Source: Sulfolobales archaeon HS-7
Lineage (GTDB): Archaea; Thermoproteota; Thermoprotei_A; Sulfolobales; Sulfolobaceae
NCBI GenBank assembly: GCA_019704295.1
Contig: AP024596.1
Coordinates: 1,349,369 to 1,413,368 of the forward strand
Length of the DNA: 64,000 nt
Direction: 5' to 3'
Under the pieces are notes generated by a model, which saw only the letters and a program-made list of their open reading frames with translations, did not search any database and was not told where the DNA came from. This document shows positions 55,354-63,201 of the stretch, piece after piece; within the stretch, counting starts at the first letter, position 1, and the number at the start of each line of letters is the position of its first letter. A program made the translations under genes and the position numbers.

Positions 55354-55920
55354 TTGCGCGTAGATTTGGAAAACTTTGATAATCTTCTACATTCCCTTAT
55401 CGCGCGGTATCCCTTTACCCATGACATAAACGAACTATTGAGTTCTTCAAAATGTAAAACCCGAATTGCTAGAATTGGAGGACTAGGAATTGATAGCGCT
55501 GCTAAAACTATCCTATGGATCAAGACATTTTACGAATTCTCCTCATGGAGATGCAGATAATTAGTTTGGTAAAACAATTTTCAGAGGTATAGTCCTTAGC
55601 AGCAAAAATAGAGTATTTCAATAAAGGATTTACGCTTATGAGATCTGCTCATCGCTGAAGAGGGTACTAGAACACGTAACGATAGTAGTCTTCGGTGCTG
55701 TAATCAGCGGGATTTACGTTCTTTAAGCGATATAGACGTTCTAATTGAAAGGGATAAGGTTGGGGATTTGTCTGGCAAGCTGAAATGAATCTTTATATAT
55801 TTTCTAAACTTAAAAGCGGTGTGACTCCTTTCGAATTTCATTATTCCAACTGAGAAGATTATGAGGATTTTTATAAAGAGTTTTTCAATCTTTGGGTTGA
55901 AATCAGATGTTATTTAAGGA
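55354..55920 (+). pseudogene. Ruined HEPN/MNT toxin-antitoxin pair
   Basis: The first part (55354-55560) is a 68-codon ORF resembling a HEPN fragment (HSLIARYPFTHDINELL). From about 55600 to 55920 an MNT nucleotidyltransferase can be read only by switching frames: VTIVVFGA, then DLRSLSDIDVLIERDKVGDL (Asp-x-Asp intact), then LYIFSKLKSGVTPFEFHYSN, an in-frame stop and EDYEDFYKEFFNLWVEI. The last block matches the end of archaeal MNT proteins. At least two frameshifts and one stop break it. The HEPN assignment is weaker than that of MNT. Confidence 0.55.
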
Positions 55921-56779
55921 GTACTTCAATACTACTATTGAAACGCTATTGTAAATGATCGTAAGCATAAAAGCACCTAGTTCTCGTTACAAAACCTCAT
56001 CCCGTTAAAATTGGCATTCCTTTCAACCTAAGTACTCATGATAGACTTTATGAGAGAATCGGTGAAATCTAAGTAGACCTAGAAAACCTGTGACCTAACA
56101 CGCCCTTACTGGTAGACCCAAAATCGTTTTATAAAAAATAATTCTGACTGGCAAGTATAAGCTTAGTGAGAAGTAATAGAATTTATAGCTTTGTTAAGAA
56201 CTCAAAAAATTGAAGAAAGGTTTATGGTGAGGAAGCCTGTATTATCACGTAGTGAACGGAGATGGTAATACCGAGTCTCTCAACACAAGAACCTAGAATA
56301 AGGTATAAATTACTTTCCGTGTTGAACTTCAAGGGGAGAAAGGTAGGGGAGTGGTGAATACGCTGGTATAAGCGTGCTTGCGGAATGTGGAGAGAAATTC
56401 CTGGGAAAACGAGGTGTCGCCTCAAACCGTGAGGGACTACGCTGAGGAGCATGGAAATGAGGTGATCGAGAGGCTTCCACGGGGAAAACACGTTGCACCA
56501 GGGATGAGGATAGCTATGCCCTACGATGTTGATGTAGGTAGCGTTCTGGACTCCCGTTACCATAGCTGTGTTAGAGGCGAAGCGTGTAGTGCCTTATAGA
56601 GGTTCGGTCTGTTTCACCCGTCGCGGAGGATTTTGCAAATCGCACGAGCTATCGCGTATAACCTCTCAAACTGTTCTCTCACATCTGTAATAACATTACA
56701 GTTACCCTTATTTCTCTTACCACTGGTATATGTCTGGATTATTTCATATAGAGCTATTCTAATCTAACTAGAATATTAC

Positions 56780-56806
56780 AATTCAGAATGAACACGTTAA
56801 CGGCTC
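56780..56806 (+). repeat. Dispersed 27-nt motif, first copy at 56.8 kb
   Basis: It begins AATTCAGAATGAACACG and is followed by AAATCCCC, while the copy at 53543 is followed by AAATCCCG, so the similarity runs beyond 27 nt. Confidence 0.45.
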
Positions 56807-56865
56807 AAATCCCCATGTGGTCATTATGGTAGTATTGAATTAAATTTATTACGGTTGTTGAAATA

Positions 56866-56892
56866 AATCCGCGATGGAGACGTGAATTGCCC
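56866..56892 (+). repeat. Dispersed 27-nt motif, second copy at 56.9 kb
   Basis: It begins AATCCGCGATG and ends CGTGAATTGCCC. Upstream AATTAAATTTATT (about 56838-56850) is also found before the copy at 53543, at a similar distance. Confidence 0.45.
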
Positions 56893-57006
56893 CAACAGTT
56901 TTACAACGAGAGGATTACAACGCAATCTCTCTTTATTGAAAAGATTTCAGAGTTCCTTTGACGATGCTATAGTATGGTTTTTAAATATGGCGTAGAGATG
57001 TTAATT

Positions 57007-57903
57007 ATGGTAATAACAAAAGTAAACATCGACGGATTCAGAGGACTTAAGGTGAACGCTGAGCTCAATAAGGTCAATATAGTAGTAGGGGAGAACGGTA
57101 CTGGGAAAACTTCCTTTCTTGAAGCAATATTTTTATCAACTCTTTTCCAATCATATGAGAACGATTCCGACTTTATTACTTCATTCACATACGCAATGAA
57201 TAGTAGAGGTGACGTACTTTCAGCTTTTTCCACACTTTCAGATAGTGTAATAACTATTGATCATACCACGGTTAGTTTTAGGAAAAAAGATCTGTATAAC
57301 TTAGAAGCGTACGTAAACGAGGATAAAGTTGCGGAAGTAAATGTGAAAAATGCGTTACTTAGTATGGAGGGACTTTCTGGGCCATTACTATTACCTTTAG
57401 TAGTAATCCAGAAAAAAGTGAATAACGGGTACTACCCGATATATATTTCAACTTTCTTTGATAATGCCGGCAATCCGGAAAAGATTTTCAGTGTTGCAAA
57501 AAGGAAAAATAGGGAGATTAAATCTGAGTTTGAAATACTACTGGATGAATATGGGCAACCCAGGTTACACTATAACTTATTACCTGCCTACGTCATGGGT
57601 AGAGGTATTCTTAAGAAGGAGATGATAAAGTTCAGCCTTACCGCTTCTAATTTATTGCTTATAGACGAGATCGAGGATTCTTTACACCCTGATTTAGTAA
57701 TGCAAGTCCTGAACGACATTAAACAAAGTGGTATACAAACAATATTTACAACCCATGTAAACGAGGTAATAAAAATGGCTTCTAAGGTATTTGACGAAAA
57801 TGAGAGCACTATACTTTACTTCACTAGGGGAGGGTGTAAGACGTATAAATTCTCGGAGGTTTCAGAATTTGATAAGCCCTTAAGTTGGCTCGGATATCTG
57901 TGA
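57007..57903 (+). CDS. AAA-type ATPase of the ABC/RecF-like (OLD/AAA_15) class
   Basis: The protein (298 residues) begins VITKVNIDGFRGL, then Walker A GENGTGKTS (residues 28-36) and, near residue 215, Walker B in NLLLIDEIEDSLHPDLV, with a histidine switch in FTTHVNEVI. No nuclease (TOPRIM) domain follows. Such small ATPases occur in defence or toxin-antitoxin-like settings. The ATG at 57007 was chosen because TTTTTAAATATG (56976-56987) lies 25 nt before it; the upstream ATG at 56974 would overlap the TATA box. Confidence 0.75.
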   Translation: MVITKVNIDGFRGLKVNAELNKVNIVVGENGTGKTSFLEAIFLSTLFQSYENDSDFITSFTYAMNSRGDVLSAFSTLSDSVITIDHTTVSFRKKDLYNLEAYVNEDKVAEVNVKNALLSMEGLSGPLLLPLVVIQKKVNNGYYPIYISTFFDNAGNPEKIFSVAKRKNREIKSEFEILLDEYGQPRLHYNLLPAYVMGRGILKKEMIKFSLTASNLLLIDEIEDSLHPDLVMQVLNDIKQSGIQTIFTTHVNEVIKMASKVFDENESTILYFTRGGCKTYKFSEVSEFDKPLSWLGYL

Positions 57904-58096
57904 AAGTAAATACTACGATGTAATGTAATTTTCCTAGAGGGGATTCATGGAAAGTTCTTTTAGAGAGAAAGGATGTTCAGGAAGGGGGCGTTATCACTTC
58001 CCTATAATCTTTAGGGGATTTTCGATTAAATAGCAATTACGGTTTGTCAGAATTTCACATGGTCTACAAGATCGCACTCCCATCTCCTCTGTGTTT
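57904..58096. other. Short convergent gap
   Basis: The gap between the AAA ATPase gene and the end of the AAA/DUF4143 pseudogene. No further feature was seen. Confidence 0.3.
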
Positions 58097-59337
58097 TTAC
58101 TCCAAATACCTGTCCGGTGTTAATGTAAACCTCCATAAGGGAACTACCTTTACCCTTTTCCCGTTTCTCAAAACGTGTTCCCCGTCGTTATCCAACGTTA
58201 AGAGCAGGAGATTAAACCCCTTAAATTTTTCCGAGAACTTCTCCAATGCACCCAACTTCCTTTCCCTTAAACCCTCTAATTCATAGCTTACTTGTATTGC
58301 AACGTTCACTTGACCTAGGACTATGAAGTTAACCTCAATTTCCCCACTACTATAGTAGACATCGTAAGACTTAGAGTTGTAATACCTGAATCTCAGTAAC
58401 TCGATCAGAACCGCGTTTTCCATTTTCCTCTCCATATTTTCTCCGCTGACAAACGAAGAGTAAATGCCGGGATCAATTGTGTAAACCTTCCTCGGTACTT
58501 CTCCAACGTCTTACCAGTGAACCTCCTCAACAGGACGAAGAGGAAGGAGTTCTGTAAGCAGTCGAGGTAGTTGTTTACCGTCTGATGAGATAAGGAAAAC
58601 GCATTACCTAGCCTTATCGTCGAGACCTCCCTGTCTATGTTTTCCAGTGAGAACATCGCCAATTCCTTAATATCCCTCCTGGTCTTACATCCTGACCATC
58701 ACGTCTTTAGTGATGACGTCGTCGAAGAGAGTTCCTAAATACGCCTTTACGCTCTGCCTATAACTTTCCGGGAAACCTCCAACGTTGAGGTACTCCCTAA
58801 GTTTAGACTTTACCTCGCTTATACCCCTAGTACTTTCCCTAACATTCACGTCATGGTATTTGAGGAACTCGCGAAAGGAGAAGGGGAGTAGAAGGTAATC
58901 TACGTGCCTCCCGGTTAAATAAGTTGCCATCTCACTGCTCATAAGACTTGCGTTACTGCCCGTAACAATAACGGGCATTAAATCCCTAAGCCTGGACACG
59001 AACCTCTCCCAACCCTCTACATTCTGAACTTCATCAAGGATTAATACTTGTACGGTACCCTTGACCTGGTAAACGGCCTCTAACACTTTTTTGAGCTCAT
59101 TGGCCTTCATCCGGGAAAACCTCTCGTCCTCGAAGTCAACCCTAGCGTACGTCATCCCCTCACTCAGCTGAATTGAGTAAACAGATTTGCCCGTTCTTCT
59201 GGGCCCGGTTATTAAATAGGCGTTGTTCGCATTAACGCTATAGTCGACTTCCCTCTTTATTTTCTTCTCCTTCTCAAACTTCTCCCCGATCAAATCCTCT
59301 TGGTCTAGAATTATCTTCTTAATTCCTCAACTTCCAT
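58097..59337 (-). pseudogene. Archaeal AAA/DUF4143-type ATPase with three frameshifts
   Basis: One gene of about 410 codons lies in four pieces. The ATG at 59337 (MEVEELR) loses frame near 59310. From 59293 a frame carries Walker A GPRRTGKS and Walker B VLILDEVQN with GSNASL (sensor 1). The frame breaks with a stop near 58667-58685, then continues 58662-58405 with the winged-helix part (LGNAFSLSHQTVNNYLDCLQ). Another frameshift lies near 58490-58497, and the last piece (from VYTIDPGIYSSFVSGEN to 58097) is the PD-(D/E)XK-like DUF4143 end (FIVLGQVNVAIQVSYEL). Each break is explained by a small insertion or deletion. The intact family consists of nucleotide-binding proteins of unknown role, often in variable archaeal regions. 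Confidence 0.8.
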
Positions 59338-59367
59338 AATGAAGTGTTTCCGTAAGCCTTTTTAAAC

Positions 59368-59424
59368 CTGTCAATTGAGAATTGACAGTTCTGCGCGGTA
59401 TTGTAAATTAGTAATTGACAGTTC
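59368..59424. promoter_or_regulatory. Palindrome and direct repeat upstream of the ATPase pseudogene
   Basis: Perfect 9-nt arms CTGTCAATT and AATTGACAG, 3 nt apart, occupy 59368-59388. The half site AATTGACAGTTC (59380-59391) recurs at 59413-59424, 33 bp away (about three helix turns). The TATA box GTTTAAAAAG (about 59355-59366, minus strand) lies next to it, 25 nt before the ATG at 59337. This is a good operator candidate, perhaps for self-repression. Confidence 0.5.
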
Positions 59425-60209
59425 CTGCTCATAGGGCTAGTGCCTCTCTCCTAAACTAATCTCCCTTTCCTGGTCAAGAGTCCTTCGTAATTAGGGTACC
59501 TACGGGAGAAACTACACTGCTAATTCGCGTCTGTTCTGAATGTCCTGAAATTCGAGGTGAAACGCTGAGGTCGAAGCGAGTTGGTGTTGACCATTATAAC
59601 ATTGAAAAGTCCATGAGGTGCTATATGTATCACCTCTTACACAAGTATGGGAAAAGTGGGTTCAGATCACCCTAGATTAATGCCTAGTTTTTGAAGTTCC
59701 TAATCTCAGGCACCTTGAATCTCCTCGTTACTAAACCGTTTCAAAAGTAGTCATCCCCATTCCTACGCGTTTTCCCCGTGGGGAGGCCTCTACCTTAAGG
59801 GGCACATAGGCGTTATCGATACTTTCGTCTGCTTGAGGTGCACGATTGTTGATCGAGGAAGGAAGTACCGAATGACGCTGGAACCTCTCGCCGACTTCGT
59901 AAATCCCGTCATTAATTGTCGTCAGGTACCCATATTAAGGTTTGAACCAGTGATCCCCTTACCCTGATGGGGTAATGTATTAAAAATGATCTTCAGGTGG
60001 CTTCTGAATTCTAATTTATCACCTTCACTAGTCTTACTCAGTGCGTAATATGAGTGAAGGTCCTAGCGTGGTACATCCCCCAAGATATTACCTTTCAATA
60101 GTCTCTAATACTCTTTGAAATAAGAATAAGTAGTGTTAATTGCAAATTACGGTTAGGACAGCTCAAATAAGCTAAACTATAAATCGTAGTCTACCGCTAG
60201 CTAAGGATG

Positions 60210-60299
60210 TTCGATTAGATTTTTTTCGTCTAAATAAACTAAATTCACAACGGGAACAGCCCGGAATCCACTATTCCCACTTAAGAGAATCTAATCGAA
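60210..60299. repeat. 90-bp segment with 12-bp inverted ends
   Basis: TTCGATTAGATT (60210-60221) is matched by its perfect complement AATCTAATCGAA (60288-60299). Inside lies TAAATAAACTAAATTC, also found in the 53-kb gap. This resembles a miniature element, but no flanking target duplication was checked. Confidence 0.4.
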
Positions 60300-60346
60300 A
60301 TCGAGGGGAATTCGCTAATGCCCAAATTGCGTTCGACGGTAAATAT

Positions 60347-60370
60347 TTTAACTAGTTTAACTAGTTTAAC
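60347..60370 (+). promoter_or_regulatory. Direct-repeat operator of the RHH gene
   Basis: TTTAACTAG occurs at 60347-60355 and 60356-60364, with TTTAAC at 60365-60370, immediately before the ATG at 60374. The upstream TATA box AAATATTTTA (60341-60350) puts the start site near 60374, so the repeats overlap the site of transcription initiation. RHH proteins typically bind such 9-bp-spaced sites and repress themselves. Confidence 0.6.
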
Positions 60371-60373
60371 TTC

Positions 60374-60706
60374 ATGAAAGTGCTTGTAAAAGACGTTGAT
60401 GAAAAGCTTTATAGAATGTTAAAGGCTAAAGCGTCGATTGAAGGTATCTCCGTAAGTGAGGCAATAAATGAGGCAATAAAACTTTGGTTGTTAAATAAGG
60501 ATTCGGACAGAATTAAGGTAATAAAGAGCAAGGACTTTTGGGATACCGTAAATGAAGGAAAGTACGCGTTGTTCTGTGATGGCAATTTCATTGGGGGCTA
60601 TGAGGACGAGAATGAAATGATAAAGGAGGCTCGGGAATACACTAAGTGTTACGCTCTAAGCAAAAAGTGGTTGATTGGAGAGGGTGAACTCACTGGAGTG
60701 TTTTGA
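60374..60706 (+). CDS. Ribbon-helix-helix (CopG/Arc-like) DNA-binding protein
   Basis: The N-terminus (about residues 1-45) fits the ribbon-helix-helix fold: MKVLVKDVDEKLYRMLKAKA, then GISVSEAINEAIKLWLLNK. The rest (residues 50-110) is an unrecognised charged domain that resembles nothing I know. It probably represses its own promoter through the adjoining repeats. Its end overlaps the next gene by 32 nt, so the two are coupled, as in toxin-antitoxin pairs. Whether the partner is a toxin is not known. Confidence 0.75.
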   Translation: MKVLVKDVDEKLYRMLKAKASIEGISVSEAINEAIKLWLLNKDSDRIKVIKSKDFWDTVNEGKYALFCDGNFIGGYEDENEMIKEAREYTKCYALSKKWLIGEGELTGVF

Positions 60707-61055
60707 TGTAAATGAAAAACCTACACTGCACGTGACAGTGTCTGACCCGGTGAATGGGAAATCTGCTGAAGTGGACGTACTAGTTGACACTGGATTTTCC
60801 GGTTGGTTACTCCTCGATTACGAAGTTTACACCAAACTTAACTCTCTGGAAATTCCCGTAACAAGGAAATATAGAAGCATTTTAGGTAATATTGAAGTTT
60901 ACATGTCCAAAGCCAATATTACCGTCAATAGTATTAGCGTAGATGGATTTATTGAGTCCTATCCTTACGTAGAAATGAACCTACTAGGTAGAGAAATATT
61001 GAAGAAACTGAATATATGCTTTTATAAAATGGGTAAAGTATGTATTGCATTCTAA
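60675..61055 (+). CDS. Clan AA (retropepsin-like) aspartic protease, DTGF type
   Basis: This 126-residue protein has the single-lobe aspartic protease pattern: VDTGFSGWLLL holds the catalytic Asp-Thr-Gly (about residues 37-39) and MNLLGREILKKL is the second (LLG) motif. It needs to dimerise to be active. Related AF_0612-type proteins are known in archaea and cyanobacteria. The start is a TTG that overlaps the RHH gene; GTG at 60684 is possible. Substrate unknown. It may process the RHH protein or other partners (inference). Confidence 0.75.
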   Translation: MERVNSLECFDVNEKPTLHVTVSDPVNGKSAEVDVLVDTGFSGWLLLDYEVYTKLNSLEIPVTRKYRSILGNIEVYMSKANITVNSISVDGFIESYPYVEMNLLGREILKKLNICFYKMGKVCIAF

Positions 61056-61100
61056 TTGAGTTATTCAAAGTTCTCGCAAATTCAGGCTATTTGAAAATGA

Positions 61101-61120
61101 ACGAATTCAATTGAATTCGT
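61101..61120. repeat. 20-bp perfect palindrome
   Basis: ACGAATTCAATTGAATTCGT reads identically on both strands. It lies 46 nt after the protease stop and 121 nt before the GT4 start. It could be an intrinsic stem, a regulator site or a recombination site. Confidence 0.6.
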
Positions 61121-61241
61121 GAAACATCGTTGATTACGTAATAATCCCTTTCATTACTCGCGAAAAGTCCTTCGCAAAGAACTCTCTAAGATAAAGTACC
61201 TTAAGGGAAAAAATTAATACACGCAAAGAAGCTTTAGCATA

Positions 61242-62300
61242 ATGGACACGGAGAAGTTAAACATTGTACTTAGAATTCTTTGGAAAGGCGGCGTTACCAG
61301 AGTTGCGGTAGAAGAAGCTAGAAATATTAACAGCAGACTGATCGTTTATAGGAACGCTTCTACTCAATACGATCTCTCTGACGTAGACGTTAAAGTCCTT
61401 TTCGACAATAAATCAAAGCGGATTTTTACGCTGTTGACGTCCATTTACGCGGGTCATAGGGGAGAGGAGGCTACGGTAGACTTAGACAGGATCATAAAAG
61501 CTAAGGACCTCATTAGGGGACCTGCATTATTTCACGATCAATTTGCGGGAATAACGGGCTACTTGAGGAAAAGGAAATACGGAGAGGATTACGCGGTATA
61601 TATTCATGAGACTTCCCTTGATAGTAAGGGAAAGAAGTGGGCTTTGCCCAGGATCATGGAGAGAAAGGTCTTGGAAAAGAGTAAGGTGATTATCACCAAC
61701 AGTAATTGGAACAAGGAGATCTTGGGGAGTTGGGGCTTTAGGGCTGAGGTGGTCTACCCCGGCTGTTATCCCAAGGAGAAGATAAACCTTGACAGGGAGA
61801 AAATTGCGCTAACAGTGTCGGTGTGGGACTCAGGCAGAAGACCGGAGATTTACGGGGAAATCAGCAGGAAAATTAAGGGGAAATTAGTTATGGCCGGTTA
61901 CTGGACAAGGCAGGACACTTTAACCGAGTTTACCAAAAAATACGGGGGAGTGACGGTGACGGGACCTATACCGGAGAGTGAATTGCGAGAGTTGTATGAC
62001 AAGGCTGCGGTGTTAATACGATTCGGTTTCAATGAGAAGGGACCCGGCATGGGAGTTTTAGAGGCCATGGGGGCTGGTATGCCTGTTGTAGTCAATGATG
62101 GGCTGGGAAGCAAGGAGTTGATAAAGGATAACGGATACGTTGTACGAGATTGGGAGGAGGCAGTTGATAGGGTAAACGAAATACTGGAAGACGAGAATTT
62201 AAGGAGGGAGATGAGTAAGAACTCTTGGGAGATCGCTAAGAGCTTACACTGGAGCAATCATGCTAGGAGGGTAAGAGAGTTACTATCGAGAGTGTATTAA
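61242..62300 (+). CDS. GT4-like glycosyltransferase
   Basis: This 352-residue GT-B-type enzyme has an N-terminal lobe with [14 protein letters not shown] and a C-terminal donor lobe with [20 protein letters not shown]. The spacing of the two Glu is eight residues and not the usual seven, a small deviation. The region [13 protein letters not shown] resembles the middle hinge of GT4 proteins. Its neighbour is the polysaccharide flippase, so a role in surface glycan assembly is plausible. TATA-like AAATTAATA (about 61210-61218) is 25-30 nt upstream. Confidence 0.8.
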   Translation: MDTEKLNIVLRILWKGGVTRVAVEEARNINSRLIVYRNASTQYDLSDVDVKVLFDNKSKRIFTLLTSIYAGHRGEEATVDLDRIIKAKDLIRGPALFHDQFAGITGYLRKRKYGEDYAVYIHETSLDSKGKKWALPRIMERKVLEKSKVIITNSNWNKEILGSWGFRAEVVYPGCYPKEKINLDREKIALTVSVWDSGRRPEIYGEISRKIKGKLVMAGYWTRQDTLTEFTKKYGGVTVTGPIPESELRELYDKAAVLIRFGFNEKGPGMGVLEAMGAGMPVVVNDGLGSKELIKDNGYVVRDWEEAVDRVNEILEDENLRREMSKNSWEIAKSLHWSNHARRVRELLSRVY

Positions 62301-62865
62301 TTTGTGGTCATATTGATAAGTTTGAGTTATGCACCGTGCTAGCAAAAACCGGTAAGCTATTTAGTAAAAAAGAAAGGGTGGAGTTTACCTTACACTTTAT
62401 TGCTCCTTTGAGGTAAAAAGGGCGTGGAGTGATCAAAGAAAAGTGAAGAACCCTGGGGAAAATGCTTTCAAACAAAATTATTAGAAATGAGGGTCCCATC
62501 CTGTGTAAGTGATTACAAAGGGTAGTGTGAAGGTTTTCATTAAGGTTCGTCTGGTCATATAGGGTCTATGGGTCGTCATCACTTATTGAGTCTATTCAAA
62601 GGATTACAATAAATTTGATGAAATTGATTCTCAATCGAACAGAAATTTACGCTATACATTTTCCTTCTTCCTAGTCCGTACAATTCGTGACTAGGAGCTG
62701 ATATCCTACCTAGTACAGTATCACCTCTGAATAAGGGTAATGATAAGTAAACCATTCCTTTCCCTAGGGTAGGGGAACGTTTCGGGTAAATACGATCCCT
62801 TCTCCCTTAAGGGTGTAGAAATAAAAAGGAATTTGAGACCTTAACGAGAGAGCTCCTGTATCCCT
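62301..62865. other. Intergenic gap
   Basis: No gene was recognised. The sequence is of mixed composition and lacks repeats that I could place. Confidence 0.35.
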
Positions 62866-63168
62866 CTATATGGAAATTACGCGCAGACAATGACCCCTGT
62901 ACAAGATGTCCTGGTCATTTCCTCTCCTCATCAATCTGACAAAGTGTATCGAATGTACTTTCCAATTTGAGAGGGAATGGAACCATAAGGCGCTATATGC
63001 CTCGCCTCCAACATAACTATGGGTACAACTGTCTCGAACGCTATTTACGTAAACGTCGTCCTTGCCTCTCCTGTCTTGGACAACGTGAGCCTCTCTGACT
63101 AGACCGTTGTAGGGATTTGCTATCCCTAGTAGTGTTTTCCCCGAAGAATCCCTCGGTTGTCCTAAACA
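62866..63168 (-). pseudogene. Unidentified ORF fragment without start, related to 59.5 kb
   Basis: A 100-codon frame is open from 63168 down to the stop at 62866, without a start codon near its 5' end. It reads GKTLLGIANPYNGLVREAH and later FVRLMRRGNDQDILYRGHC. A diverged, more decayed copy lies at 59500-59780. No family is recognised; a transposase or other repeated gene is possible. Confidence 0.4.
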
Positions 63169-63201
63169 CTATGTTATACCTACTCTTAACAAGGGGAATA
63201 T

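Larger units (their letters stand above)
55921..57006. other. Gap with dispersed repeats and a degenerate ORF
   Basis: Around 56330-56640 the plus strand has protein-like pieces (for example WENEVSPQTVRDYAEEHGNE) which may be a lost gene or transposase; I cannot identify it. Two copies of the dispersed motif lie at 56780-56806 and 56866-56892. The promoter of the next gene is at about 56976-56987. Confidence 0.4.
59425..60373. other. Gap with a decayed element and a hairpin-forming segment
   Basis: The part 59500-59780 is related to 62880-63150 (see findings). A 90-bp segment with 12-nt perfect inverted ends lies at 60210-60299. TTTAACTAG direct repeats lie at 60347-60370. No intact gene was seen. 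Confidence 0.4.

Noticed and set aside
56378..56599. 73-codon plus-strand ORF as a gene
   Set aside because: It overlaps other broken frames of equal quality and lacks a promoter or a recognised domain; more likely part of a decayed gene.
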